The translations under genes and the position numbers were made by a program. The notes under the pieces are model-generated. The model did no database searches and was not told the origin of the DNA. It worked only from the letters and a program-made list of their open reading frames with translations. From Trichostrongylus colubriformis (taxonomy: Eukaryota; Nematoda; Chromadorea; Rhabditida; Trichostrongylidae): a DNA stretch of 64,000 nucleotides. Below are positions 47,401 to 59,400 of the stretch, piece after piece; position 1 is the first letter of the stretch; each line of letters opens with the position of its first letter. The DNA is taken from contig OZ022256.1 in NCBI GenBank assembly GCA_963978905.1, forward strand, positions 4,137,501 to 4,201,500. The letters run 5' to 3'.

Positions 47401-50400
47401 TCTTTAAATTAAGAGAGGCCAAGTGAGGTGACTGAAGAGGAACTCTAAGATTCATAATCTTTTCTTGATTTCCACATGCGTCTCTCACTTTCTCTATGGC
47501 ATTACTATCGAAAACCTTCGTCCACAGATCGTGATCGCGCGGACAGCATTCTCTAAATCAGATAAGACTAGCATCAAGTTCCACTAAACGGTCACATTCA
47601 GATCTTTGATAAGCATCCAACGTTTTCCAAGGTCATTCTATCAGAAAAGAGCAAATCAAACGTTACATCACGAAATTCCTTCAAGCAGTTCAAAACCAGC
47701 CACAAAAAACGTGATAGGATGGATAATCCACGGATATCTTTTTAGAACGCCTCCGTTTTAATTGGGAACAGCATCTAAGAGCCCGTCCACACCATTCGCT
47801 CGCTTACGGTAGCCACTAATGTTGCAATTCTAAAAACATATTCCAGTAGGAACGTGACATTTTCAGCAGTCACTACGTTTTTTTTATTTTTATTAAACTG
47901 AGAGGCATAGTTCGAAATCATACACCTCACTTGTGATCAGATGAAAAGTGAAGTGAAAAACAGCTGATAACTTGAGAATCTGACAATCTGACATTTTGAC
48001 AACCTGACAATCAGACAATTTGAGCAGCCGAATGAGCTGAAAATTCACGCCATTTTTTTCGCGTAAAACAGGCTCATATAGAGTTGCCTGTGACCGTAGC
48101 CGTTCCCGTTGTTAGTGCAACATGTGGATATTTATGCATCCATAAACTCATCGCTTTCCTGCAAACAAAGGAATTACCAGAGAATTGAAGAGAGCTGCAG
48201 AGCAAAGCACTTTGTTCCCATTTGAAAGCTGCCTTTTCTATTCTGACATCAAACTTTTTCAAATTGCAAAAAGCCATTTAAATGCTGGGAACGAGTTCGG
48301 CAAAGGGCACTTCGCACGCTATTTTGGCGTGCCGTTGTGAAGAGATTTCACACGTATCTCAGATTAATCAGATCTATGCTGGAATAATGGGGAGCTCGTT
48401 CTCTGAAAGCTTCATCCAATATAAAAAATAGGAATAAAAAATCGGCGCTCATGCATGACCAGTACGACGGTGCACGGACACGGATCTCTTGTAGTGATCT
48501 TTGTTCTCTCCACCTAGTTGTCGATGTATGTCATCGACGATGTTTCTAGCATGATGATGAGGTCGAGTATGACAGTGTCATGAAATGCTTGACCGAGACT
48601 TAGCTTGGATTCAAAATGGGCCACTTCATATAATGCAGACAACTGGACAGTTAAAGGAATCATCCACGGAAAGATGAGTTTTTCTGTTACCAATATATTT
48701 ATGTTGTATTTGTCTAATTAGGGTCGCATGCAAAGTTTCACACGAAGAAGTGAGATTTCAACTAAGATACAGCTCTTCCAATCACGGCCGAGTGCGCGGG
48801 GCTTCTGAGTAAAAGCCCCGTCTCGTCGTTTGCCGCGGCCAGGAACGGAGAGTGGGACTGATTACATAACTTTCTGCTCCTAAGATGCGTCTCCGACTGC
48901 GGCGGACGACGGGGTGGGCACTTGTTCGAAGATCCCGCCCACCCGGCCGAGACTTTGTCGTGTTGTACCTTAGCAGCATTCACATTTTTTGCGTGAAACT
49001 TTGCATGCGGCCCACATTAGGCAAAAACAACAGACATATGTGTAACAGAAAAACTAATTTTCCGTGGACGATTCCTTCGAATTGGTTAGCACAGTATGTT
49101 ATCATGCCATACCCTATCCGTAGGTAGGAACAAAAAAGCCGCTCCATAGTAGCTACCAACCGAAAGTCGGTGCCTTCATAAGGTCCCCATGAAAAGCTCG
49201 TATTCCAGGTGTCATTGCGCCAAAGGATCACAGCTCTTCGTCATCGTTGGGCACATTGCTCACTGTGGCTAATCTGCCAGTAGCAGCTTATTCCACTGAG
49301 GCAGTAACTGCTCTTCAAGAGATGCAGCTGAAGAACATCATCGCCACCACGCCAACTGTTGAAGTTTACGTCGAGGCGTTAATCAAGTAAGTGCCAGTAG
49401 GCCATGAGCGTATCCACGTCTTACTAAATTCCCACCATATTCAGGCTAATGGCAGCACTCAAATCGAATCTCGTCACAGTTGTCGAAGATGGCTACAACG
49501 GCGAAATTGTCAAACGGTATGATTCACGGCCGACTTTGTTCCCCTGTCAGACTCAAGAATTTTAGGCATTACAAAGGCAGTGGTCATTAAGAAACTACGG
49601 ACACATCTCATCTGAGTATACAAATAAGTGTGAATCTAGCTTTAGAAGTATTAAGCGGGCACTCCTGTACACAAAAACGAACTCACTGACCCCTCTTTTA
49701 GTTCAATGGCACCGATCGACGAATAATCTCCCATAGTTCCTATGATTTCTACACCTAGGTCGTGGTGTATGTCACCGACGAAGTTTGTTGCCAGTATGAT
49801 TGGATCGAATGTCACGAGTGACGTGGAAAAATCTATGAACACAACAAATAATCGATGAATTAATTGCGCTTCATAGTGATCCTTAGAAAACAAGTGATAA
49901 CAATGCGGAAAAGGGAAACTTGTACAAGCGGAGGCCGGCACCTCCAAAATTTCTCATGTTTTAGTGAAGAAGTTTTTGAGTGCATGAAGCGAGTGTGCAT
50001 GAAACGACAGTAATGGGGTATAGTATAATATCATAAGAGTAAGCATCATTCCAAAAGTAAGGCAGAACGCCTAGTAATCTAATACATCGAATCAAGCTGA
50101 TGCTGAGCACTTGATGCTAATCAACTGAGGGTCTTATTTGTTATTTCAGTTGTTACGTTTGACCTGAAGCATCGCCGATGACATACACTGGCGCTTAAGT
50201 GGGATTTTTCAAAGTCGCATCACTTCGTACAATCAAAATCGACTTTTTTGACATCGGTACTGGGTGGGGAGCCAAGTGGATAATACATGAACGTGGCGAG
50301 GAATACACGAAGCCTTTCAGATACGAAAATCTACAGTATCATTGATCTCGCCTGTTCTTCATAGCCACTCTAGGTTGAAAAAAAATTGACTTTCAGAGTG

Positions 50401-53400
50401 ATTAGACAGCTGAATGAAGCGGATATATTCGTGTCTGACTCACTTGATGCTAATCAACTGAAGTTGGCACAGGCACTCGAGGATAGCGACAGTGAAATCG
50501 TGCTTTCTCTGCTGCCAAAGGAAGAGGTTTGTACATAGCTATAATGACGTTGTTTACTATTTACCCCATGTCCTTGAACATTACATCGTGAGTATGAAGA
50601 ATCATGTTCGAAACGACTCTAAGAAACCTATAGAGGTTCTACGCAAACATCAACTACTTCATGAGGCGAATCCTTGCGCTGCGTATGACCGCCGCACATC
50701 ACAGATCTACGATGAGCCGATCGATATACCAGTAATGCGCGGTTGGAGAACATGCACGCCGTTGTTCTCCTTCGAGCACCATGAAACCTCTCTCTAGTAA
50801 ATTTGTTCGACATGAAATTCACCCTTGTGGAAGCTGAATAGCCATTGGCCACTGCGCAATCGACAGGGATAGTAATGACCAAGTTAGCTAGCCGCCAACA
50901 ATTTCAAATTCCAGCTCGCCGCTGTATTGAACGACTCGAGCATTTACAAAATGGACAAGCTTTGGATCTCACTGCCAATCGATGGAGAAGCACTGGATCA
51001 AGATGAGCTGGCGGAACTTCTTCCAGCTAAAGCTCAAATTGAGGTGATACCGTCGTACTCTTTATAGAGTGTCAGCTGAGGCTCATTTTTCTTCCAGGTC
51101 ATTTTACTGCAACAACAATTCATCGACTTACCCCAATTCCGCGATTATTTCCTTCGCGTACTCAAAAACAACTATCAAAGCTATCAACTGCTCACATCTT
51201 ATGTGCAACAGGTTCGTTTCCTTGACATGGAGGTTCTGCCTGGATTTACACCGTATGTTTTTTTCTTTCAGGTATACAACTGTACTGATACTTTATGTGA
51301 GGTCGACAAACACCAGCTGGCACAGCTTTATCAGCAATCGAAATCGGCTGAGGCTGTCGTCCGCATGACATATGCTTTTGCGGCTGTTGGGCAGAAGATC
51401 GCCAGTGATGCCGCAAAGGAGCGTATCTGGTGAGCTGACTGGTCGAAAGAGGAAAATGCTTGTTTTGGGTCTTCTCAATAACAGTTTTGCAGTGCTCACC
51501 CAACTCCTGAGTGCACTGCGTTGATTATGCGAGAGTTTTTGACGCTCGATTACACATTCGGCATCAATGATCCCTCTGAACTTGCTGGTGAACGACTCCG
51601 GTTCTATAGAGGTGGGTCTCGTTGTCAATTCTGATAATTTGATCGTTTCAGTCAGAGCAAGGTATGCACGCATTTGGGTAAAAACACCGAAAGAGATAAA
51701 TCCGGCACATTGAGGAATATGAAAGTAGGAGTGCTTAGTAGTGCAACAGTAGAGAAAGAACGAAGTAAAACGACAAAAAAAGAGACATAAAAACCCAAAA
51801 TTCTCTTCTCTCACGCGTCTCTCTACGTTACTAACCAGAGGTAGACTGCAGAAGGGCGAGAGGCTGGATCAGCCGACCGCGTACGTTATCCCGTTCCGGC
51901 CGGCAACTCGTCCGGCTCATGAACGGCAGAACGACATGCTGTGCTGCGGGATCGTAATAAGACCCCAAGTTGCGTTTCTTCAATGCGAGTTTCGCTACAT
52001 ATTACCATTTCTGAAGTGGAAGGTTTGTTTTCGGAGAACATGCACTCCCACTTTCTCACTTTCTCCTCACCCCTCCCGATGCCTTTAAGTCTCAGCGCTA
52101 ACCTATTGCTTAAAGATACGCCTGTACATGACACCACCTAAGAAAAATGGAAAAAGTGACTGTCAAAGTGTGTGTGTGCGCACGCGGATGACCAGTCCTA
52201 TAAGACATTCATGTGATGCCCAGAGGAGTTTCTAGCATGGACTTCAGCTGGCCTATGGTCAATAAGTACACTAACTCGTGTGGTCATTATGACACCATTT
52301 TACAGCGGGACAAGCGATGCGTTTTATACAAACTAATGGTGCCGTCCGTGGCTGAGTACTACTGCAATTACGTACTTTACGCCCAGAACGAAGCGCAAAA
52401 CACGGTAATCCCTCCAGACCCGGCTACATAGGGCGCTGTTAACTTGTCCGGATCGCGTCACACCCACATGCCGCATTGGAAATCCTATCCTAACGACATG
52501 AACTTGAGATAAAGGATTAGAAGCGGGGATATCTTCGATAAAGTCCTCTGGACGAGATTCAATCTTTGAGATTACTGAAACCACTTGAGAGAGTTGGCTT
52601 CTGGCCTCTTTGTTCTTTGCTCCAAATATGAACACCAGTACCAAATAGTTACCAAACAAATAATCAAGATTCTAGAAAGTAATGATTAGATTGATATCTG
52701 TAACGAAGATGACATTTTCCTATTCTGCAGCAAACTGAGCCTGACGTATGGTTTCATTAAAAACAGAGGACATACTAAAAGTGGGGGCGGAGCGATCCGA
52801 CACGGACGCCGGATGACAATACTGAGACCTGCCGGTCAGGGAGAGATACCTACCATGCGGCACCGCGCACATGACACACGCGGCACCTATACTATGAAAA
52901 ATCAAAGCCGAGAATGGTGCGCTGCGACGCCGCATCGGCTCCTTCTGCATCACTCCTGTGCCATGCGTGCCCTTCAGTGACTGGTCTCTTCGGAGGCTAT
53001 CCTGATATCCCCAACACCCTGAGAGCGGCTTTTGTATACAACGCGTATGGTCAGGAGAGGTGCCACACTCAAGTAATTTTCCAAATCCCCATGTCATGAA
53101 ATCAGGTATTACATAAAAAACGACTGTGTAGATGGGGACAAGTGTGGTATGGGTAGGGCATAGGACAAGGAGTCAAGACTTCACATGGACCAAGTTAAGC
53201 TCCGCCCACGGTGGGCGGATCGTGTTCCGGAATGTTCCATTATCGGACCGAAAATTGTTAATTGAGTCCGAATGTGCCCCAAACGTAGGGAGAAGATGAA
53301 TCTAGGTCAGTATTCGGTTTTTTAAGTCATGAAAGAGGTGTGGGCACGTTGGGCGGAGAATTGGTAGTGGTGAGCAGAGCTTGGACGTTACATGAAAAAC

Positions 53401-56400
53401 GACCTGTGGGGATAGGGACAAATATGGGATGGGTGGGGCATGGGGCAAAAAGTAGAGACCACAAATGGACCCAAATAAGCTCCTCCCATGTTGGGCGGAG
53501 CGTGCACTGGAATACTGTTTCCAAAAGGAAAGCAATTTCTATCGATCTACTGATGCACATGGTGTTTCGCGCACACTAGTGTGCGCGAGCCAACTGGTAA
53601 TTCATAAAGGAGTAACAAGTTCAGTCACTGTACATATTCAGGTCGTGAGCACGTTCTACTGGCTTCTGGCATGACAATAAAAGCAGTTGAGTTGTTCAAC
53701 GAAGATGGAAAAACCACCGCCTACAATCTGATGTCCTACACAACCGGCAAACAACCTACTGTGACCCTGTCATCAATTCGACCAGCTGATCAACGAAAAC
53801 GATCGATATGCAGTCCTTATCGACCTTTCTGTGGTCAATGCCCAAATGTGCAGTTGGTTGATGGAGATGTGAGTTTTGTAGTTCTCCGTCAGGAAAGGAC
53901 ATTGACGTGAGCTTTTTCCAGAGACATTTCCTCTCAATACCTCGTCACTATCCGATGTACCTAATTGGTTTGTTTGATCTACACGGAGGTGCTTCATGTC
54001 AGGCGATGAAAGCAACCGATATCAGTCTGCCAATGGCATTCATCCATACGGTAGGCACATCTTTCCCGCCCACTTTTTGCCGAGTTGTTCAGGTGTAGGC
54101 CACATATCTTGCGGCGTGCCGCGCACGGCATTTTCGCGCGGGAACTGGTCAAACGACTCAATCAGTGGCCTTAATTGTTACGAAAAAAAGAGGCTCGCTG
54201 CAACTAGCACTCTTTGCGGCCACGCATCTTTCTCTGCGCTCCTCTCGATTTAGAGTGCCAGTGTATGTCACCGGCGATGTTTCCCAGCAGTACGGTTGAG
54301 TCGAACATGACGTGATTCCCACTACAAGCACATCCATTTCAGGTGTGGACATTCAAACAACGCTTCCCTGATATGTTCCTTCTGAAAAATCTTGACTTTG
54401 GAGCGTTACTTGTGGATTCGTGCTCGTCTGGGAAGCAAGCAATTGAGACCGTGGTCAGAGCAGAGACACAATGTTTCCGATTCAGTCAAGCTGGACGAAA
54501 TATCACCATTGTTCCTGGCTCGGTATTCGGCTATGTGTCCGCGTTGCAAGGCGATTCTCAAGAGGCACTCAAAGGCTATTTCTCATCCGGAGATGCTAAC
54601 GTTGCACTGGTGGCTGCTGATTCTGATTCCACACCTCGTCATGCTTTTACGGCCTTGCCAGGTGCGAGGAGTCAAGCGCTAGCATTACTGAGATTCCTCA
54701 ATCGAATGCACTGGCAGTTTGTGACAGTGGCACTCAGTGAACAGGTACGTGCCTAAAGTTGTCTTCCTTTTCAGGAAATCATGAACTTTTCCTTTCAGGA
54801 CCCAGAATCATTGTCTGCATTCCGACACTTTGAGCGATTGGCGTTGGATCGTGGGGTCTGTTTGGCAGAGGTGGTGAACATCGGTGGAGTACGCGTTGAC
54901 AATCTGCCGATTGGCACCACCACCAACGTGACCATCGTGAGTTTATCTCTCGATTTGATGCTGTACAGGGAATCAGAAGAATCTGTTCAGGTTTTCGCGA
55001 CTGCTCGAGATGCTTCGGCCTATCTTGCACTGACACTTAAATCTCATAGAAAAGCTGTTCATGTAATGATGGGCGATGCTCACGATTGGTATCTGCACGG
55101 ACCCGAAAACAGAAAGCAACTCCAAGGCATTGTTTCTGTTCAGCCTAAGGTACGCTAACGGCTCTATTTTCATAGTAGTTAAATGATAAACATGTAAACA
55201 ACTTCACCCATACAAGCTGATCCCACCGATTCCTCCAATTCATTAGGTAAGCACACATAATCAAAAAGAAGTACTAGAAGGAGGGCAGTGGATACCGTAA
55301 CTCGGCCCCCTTTGAAATTCAAACAATTGAATGGTGCCAAGAGGTAAATAGGCTCACTGCATAATAACTGAAGTCACCCTATTCAGAGACAGAAAATATC
55401 GATCAGCATAAGATTCACTTAATCAGAAACAAGAATTAAATTGTGTAGGAACGGGAGTGTATTTTCATGGCTAACTCCATTACGAACCGCGACCCAGCCG
55501 CTATGCGTCACGCTATTTTGCTCAGTATGTTTAACGTTTTGAAAGTGCTGTACCGCTACTCATAGACAACTGGTCCTTTCATTCGCTGCACAGGGCACGG
55601 TTATTTCTCAGCATTTCCACAAATAGAAATCTGTTCCAGGACATCCTACATCATGACTTCCGTGAATGGATGGAAACGACAACACCACTGACCCTGCCTG
55701 AGAACTGGTATTGGTCATACATTGAGGATCGCTGGCAATGTGCACTTACCCAGAAAAGCAAGCTCACCTACGGTAAAATGTGCTCGGGCGATGAATTGCT
55801 CAACATCAACACCTTGGGTAAGTTAGGTTATCCACCCGCTCAGCGCATTCGAATTCCTCATGCCTCTTTTCAGGACGAATGACCAAGGCTGGATATCTGT
55901 CACGAGGAATCGAGCGCTTCCTCTTCGCTATGGACTCAGTCTACAGAGTACGTTATCTATCAGTCATGCCTTTCTGAAATAATCAGAAAATACAGCTGAA
56001 TTTGCGCGTAAATGTCTTCCTATGGGTAGGCGGGGCCTAAATTCAAAAATTTATGATTTGTGGAGAAAGGAGCCACCGAAACGAAACATAAACGAGGGCT
56101 AGAGTTTTGGTAAATCTTCTAAGAATGCGCCATGCAGTGAACATTCTTCAGATGTCATTAAGGCATTTGATAGCGTATTTGACCTACTCGAAAAGTTACG
56201 GAGGTCAGACGGCTAAACAGAGCTCAAGCGGATTATTTGGTCCATTTCACAGCGTTAGATAGGGCGTGGCCTGATTGTGAGTGGCGAGAGTGAGGGTGTG
56301 GCGAGTGATAGTGTGTGGCGGGGTGAAAGAGTTTGACACACTCTCCCAAGTCCCTAGGTCACGCCCTATCAAGCGCTCTAGAATGGACTGTATGTATAGG

Positions 56401-59400
56401 GAACTGTAGTAGTACGCGGATTCTAGAGCAATAGTCTTCGAATGTGTTTGAGCAGGGTCAGATCTAGATAATGTGAATAGGACTACGTCTCTTGGCTGTA
56501 CCATCCCTGCTGTCATGTCAGTCACCCTGAGCTTTTAAGACGGTCCTTCTCACTGTAATCACCCTCTTTTTCAGAAGCTCTGTCCTGCCCAAGCGGGCTT
56601 ATGCTTGGAGTTTTACGAGAGCGGACGTGAGCTAATCCTCGCACAACTGAAGAAGACCGGCGTTGAAGATGATGTGGAAATCTACGAGTATTTGCAAGTT
56701 GGAAACGGTAAGTGCACTGCAAGTAGCAAGTACACGGTACTTTCTTGAGCTACAGTATTCTCATGTTTCAGACGAATACGCCTATCGTACTCTTGGTAAT
56801 TGGTCGTTGACCGGTGGTCTTCGCCTACACTCACTCTATCGTAGTTTCTTCGATGGACCAGTCGAGTCGAAGTGTCAACCACCAATGTGCAAGTGCTTCC
56901 TTGACGGCGATTTCCTACAGGTAAATGGAGTTCCTTTGAGGTTTATCAGATCCAACAAAGTGTCGTGATTACAGAGACCTCTGGATTCGTTTGTATTCGC
57001 ATCCGAACAGGTCGATACCGACAGAAGTACTGGGTCGTATGTTAGACGGCAGCCGGCTTTTGGAGCCGAGAAAGTCGGCTATCAATCAGTGAGTGGTGTT
57101 AATAGAGATGCTCTGAATGAATGAATAGCGAAATATCAACTTGCATTCAGGTTTTCGAGCATCTATCAATGGGACAATGGCGTCAATACACACATAATTT
57201 CGTCCTCTTGGCTTTGATCTCTGTTCTGACAATTATCGCAATTGCTGTTCTGGTGCTCGGTGAGTATACCCTCGTTCTTCTTGAAACAGGGTCCACAACC
57301 TCTGAGAAACCACCTGTTTGCACTATTAAGAATTGCCGCCGATACGCTTTCTTGTTAGCTAGCATTCATACACTGCGGCACGGTCGCACGGCACCCGCTG
57401 TGGAGGTTTTGTGATCAGAACATTGGGGTACTCGTTACAGCGTACTGAGCATGCCAACACTGACCACAAAAAGCGGTGCCCGTGGCGTGTGCGGGGGCGT
57501 TGCCTGTGTCGAACGACTTGTCGCGGAGTATGAACGCTCCCATATAGACAATTAATAGGGCCCACAGATGCACTACGCACTGTTTGACATGACTGTGCCC
57601 ATACAGTGCATTACCATAAAGCCTCGAAAAATCGTAAAATAAATGAGAGTGGATTCCACCATGAAATATTATTATCTACGCTGAGACTTTTTCAGTGCTG
57701 GTGAAGCTCTACCTCCGTGTTGTTAAAGGCAATCAATCACTTGGAATTTCTTTACTGGTCGGCATCATCATTCTCTATGTCACTGCCTATTTCTTCGTTT
57801 TTGACGCCACTGACCTGGTTAGTTCCTTCATATTATGTTTCAAGTAATGTGGCCTGAAGATGATCGCTTAGTCGACTTCATTGTTTATTATTTTTATGCC
57901 TGGAACAAAGGCAAAAATATAAGCGGCGCTTGGCAAAAAGGTACAGGCCAGGATTGCCTTTGCCTAGCACACGAGCAGCCTTCGTTGCCTTTCCAGCCAT
58001 ACGTGGCTATCGGTCAAGGGGCGTCACCTTTTAGATGGGCGGGGCTCGACAAATCCGATATTTAGTTGATGCTGCCTGTTCCGCTGTCAAGCAAAGCCTA
58101 ACCAGTAAGCGCCATCAACGGTCTCTGAGCGCGCGGCACTGCTGTTTTCTGAACCCACCGTTCTGACAGCAGCAGAAACCTTTTTGGGGTCACGCCATTC
58201 CGAAGTGATAGTTACAAAGCTAGCACAGAACAACAAGCAATGATTTCCAGCTGCTGGCTTCTGGGTGTTAGCTTCCGAGTATAGAAGAGATCCTGAGAGC
58301 AATTCTCGTACAAAATTAAAGACACTAGGAGGTGTAAATTGGCAGATTGTGAAATATGGAAGTAGGGATGCTCAACACAGTAGAAGAATGACGAAATAAA
58401 ACGGTAGAAACCAGACATAAATATCCAAGAACCTCCCTTCTCTCACGCGCCCCTCTGCGTCACTAGCCAGGGGTAGACTGCAGACGGGCGAGGGCTAAAT
58501 CAGCCGACCGCGAACGTTAACTCGCTGCTGCGGGATTGTAGTAAGATCCCAAGGCGCACTTTTCCAATGCAAGTTTCGCTACACATCACCTCTTCTGGAG
58601 GGGAATTTTTGTTTTTAGAGAACCTCTATTCCCAGTTCTGACTTTTTCATTACCCTTTTCGGTGTCTTTGAATGAGCTGAACAAGGTGTATCCGATTAAG
58701 GTGTGCCGACTTCGTGTTGTAATGCATGGATTTGGATATTCGCTGTGCTTCGGAGTGATGATCGCCAAAGCAACACAACTACGCAATGCTGAAACGCTCG
58801 GCTTCGGCAATGCGGTGCATATCTCATTCTGGAACTACTGGCTGTTACTTTTCTTCATTATTGGTGTCCAGATTGCTCTCAATACAAGGTGAGTCAAGCT
58901 TCTCGAATATTCTTATTCAGGTTGCTATATGATTTCTTCAGATGGTTTGCCGAACCATTCATGTCCACACTAGCCGTATCGGATTCGCATTCTGAGATGG
59001 TTTGTACCCTTGGTAAACACGAGTTCGTACTTGCCAATGTCTACGTCGTTATTCTGCTCTTCCTCGCGCTATTTATTAACAGCATCAACAGAAACATCAA
59101 GAGAAATTATAAGGTCAGTAAACATGACCTACACGCCATTCAAGAACGCCGAGTATGAACTCGTCTTCAGGAGACCAAATGGCTCTTCGTTTCATCGGTA
59201 CTATGCACACTGATATGGTTAGGCTGGATAATGGCGTACTTTATGATTCCAAACGAGATCAAGGTTAGTTTTAAGTATTTGTCAACGATCAGGCCGATAT
59301 TAGTCCATGAACAACTGATAGTTATCGATCCACTGATTATGCCGCGTCGCGACCGCATCGCATGCCTGTCACGACTGACGCCAACACGTCTATAGGAAGA

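Larger units (their letters stand above)
45696..53868 (+). other. Receptor ligand module 1 (Venus flytrap, ANF-receptor type) and first three-Cys linker
   Basis: Ten exons encode model residues 41-505. The module opens FQIGGAFPLH, the strand that begins flytraps of glutamate-type receptors. DTCSRAQEALSQSLRF follows near residue 92, then GVIAPKDHSSSSSLGTLL (130-147), which aligns with the serine loop that holds the ligand alpha-carboxylate in mGluRs. LKSNLVTVVEDGYNGE marks the next lobe strand. The module ends ELFNEDGKTTAYNLMSY near residue 462, like the mGluR flytrap end. The linker then has RSICSPYRPFCGQC with cysteines at about 486, 493 and 496. The family threonine and aspartate ligand positions after the serine loop look replaced (AYSTEA; TTPTVEVY), so glutamate binding is doubtful. 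Potential N-glycosylation sites: NDS in exon 7, NCT in exon 9. Confidence 0.85.
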
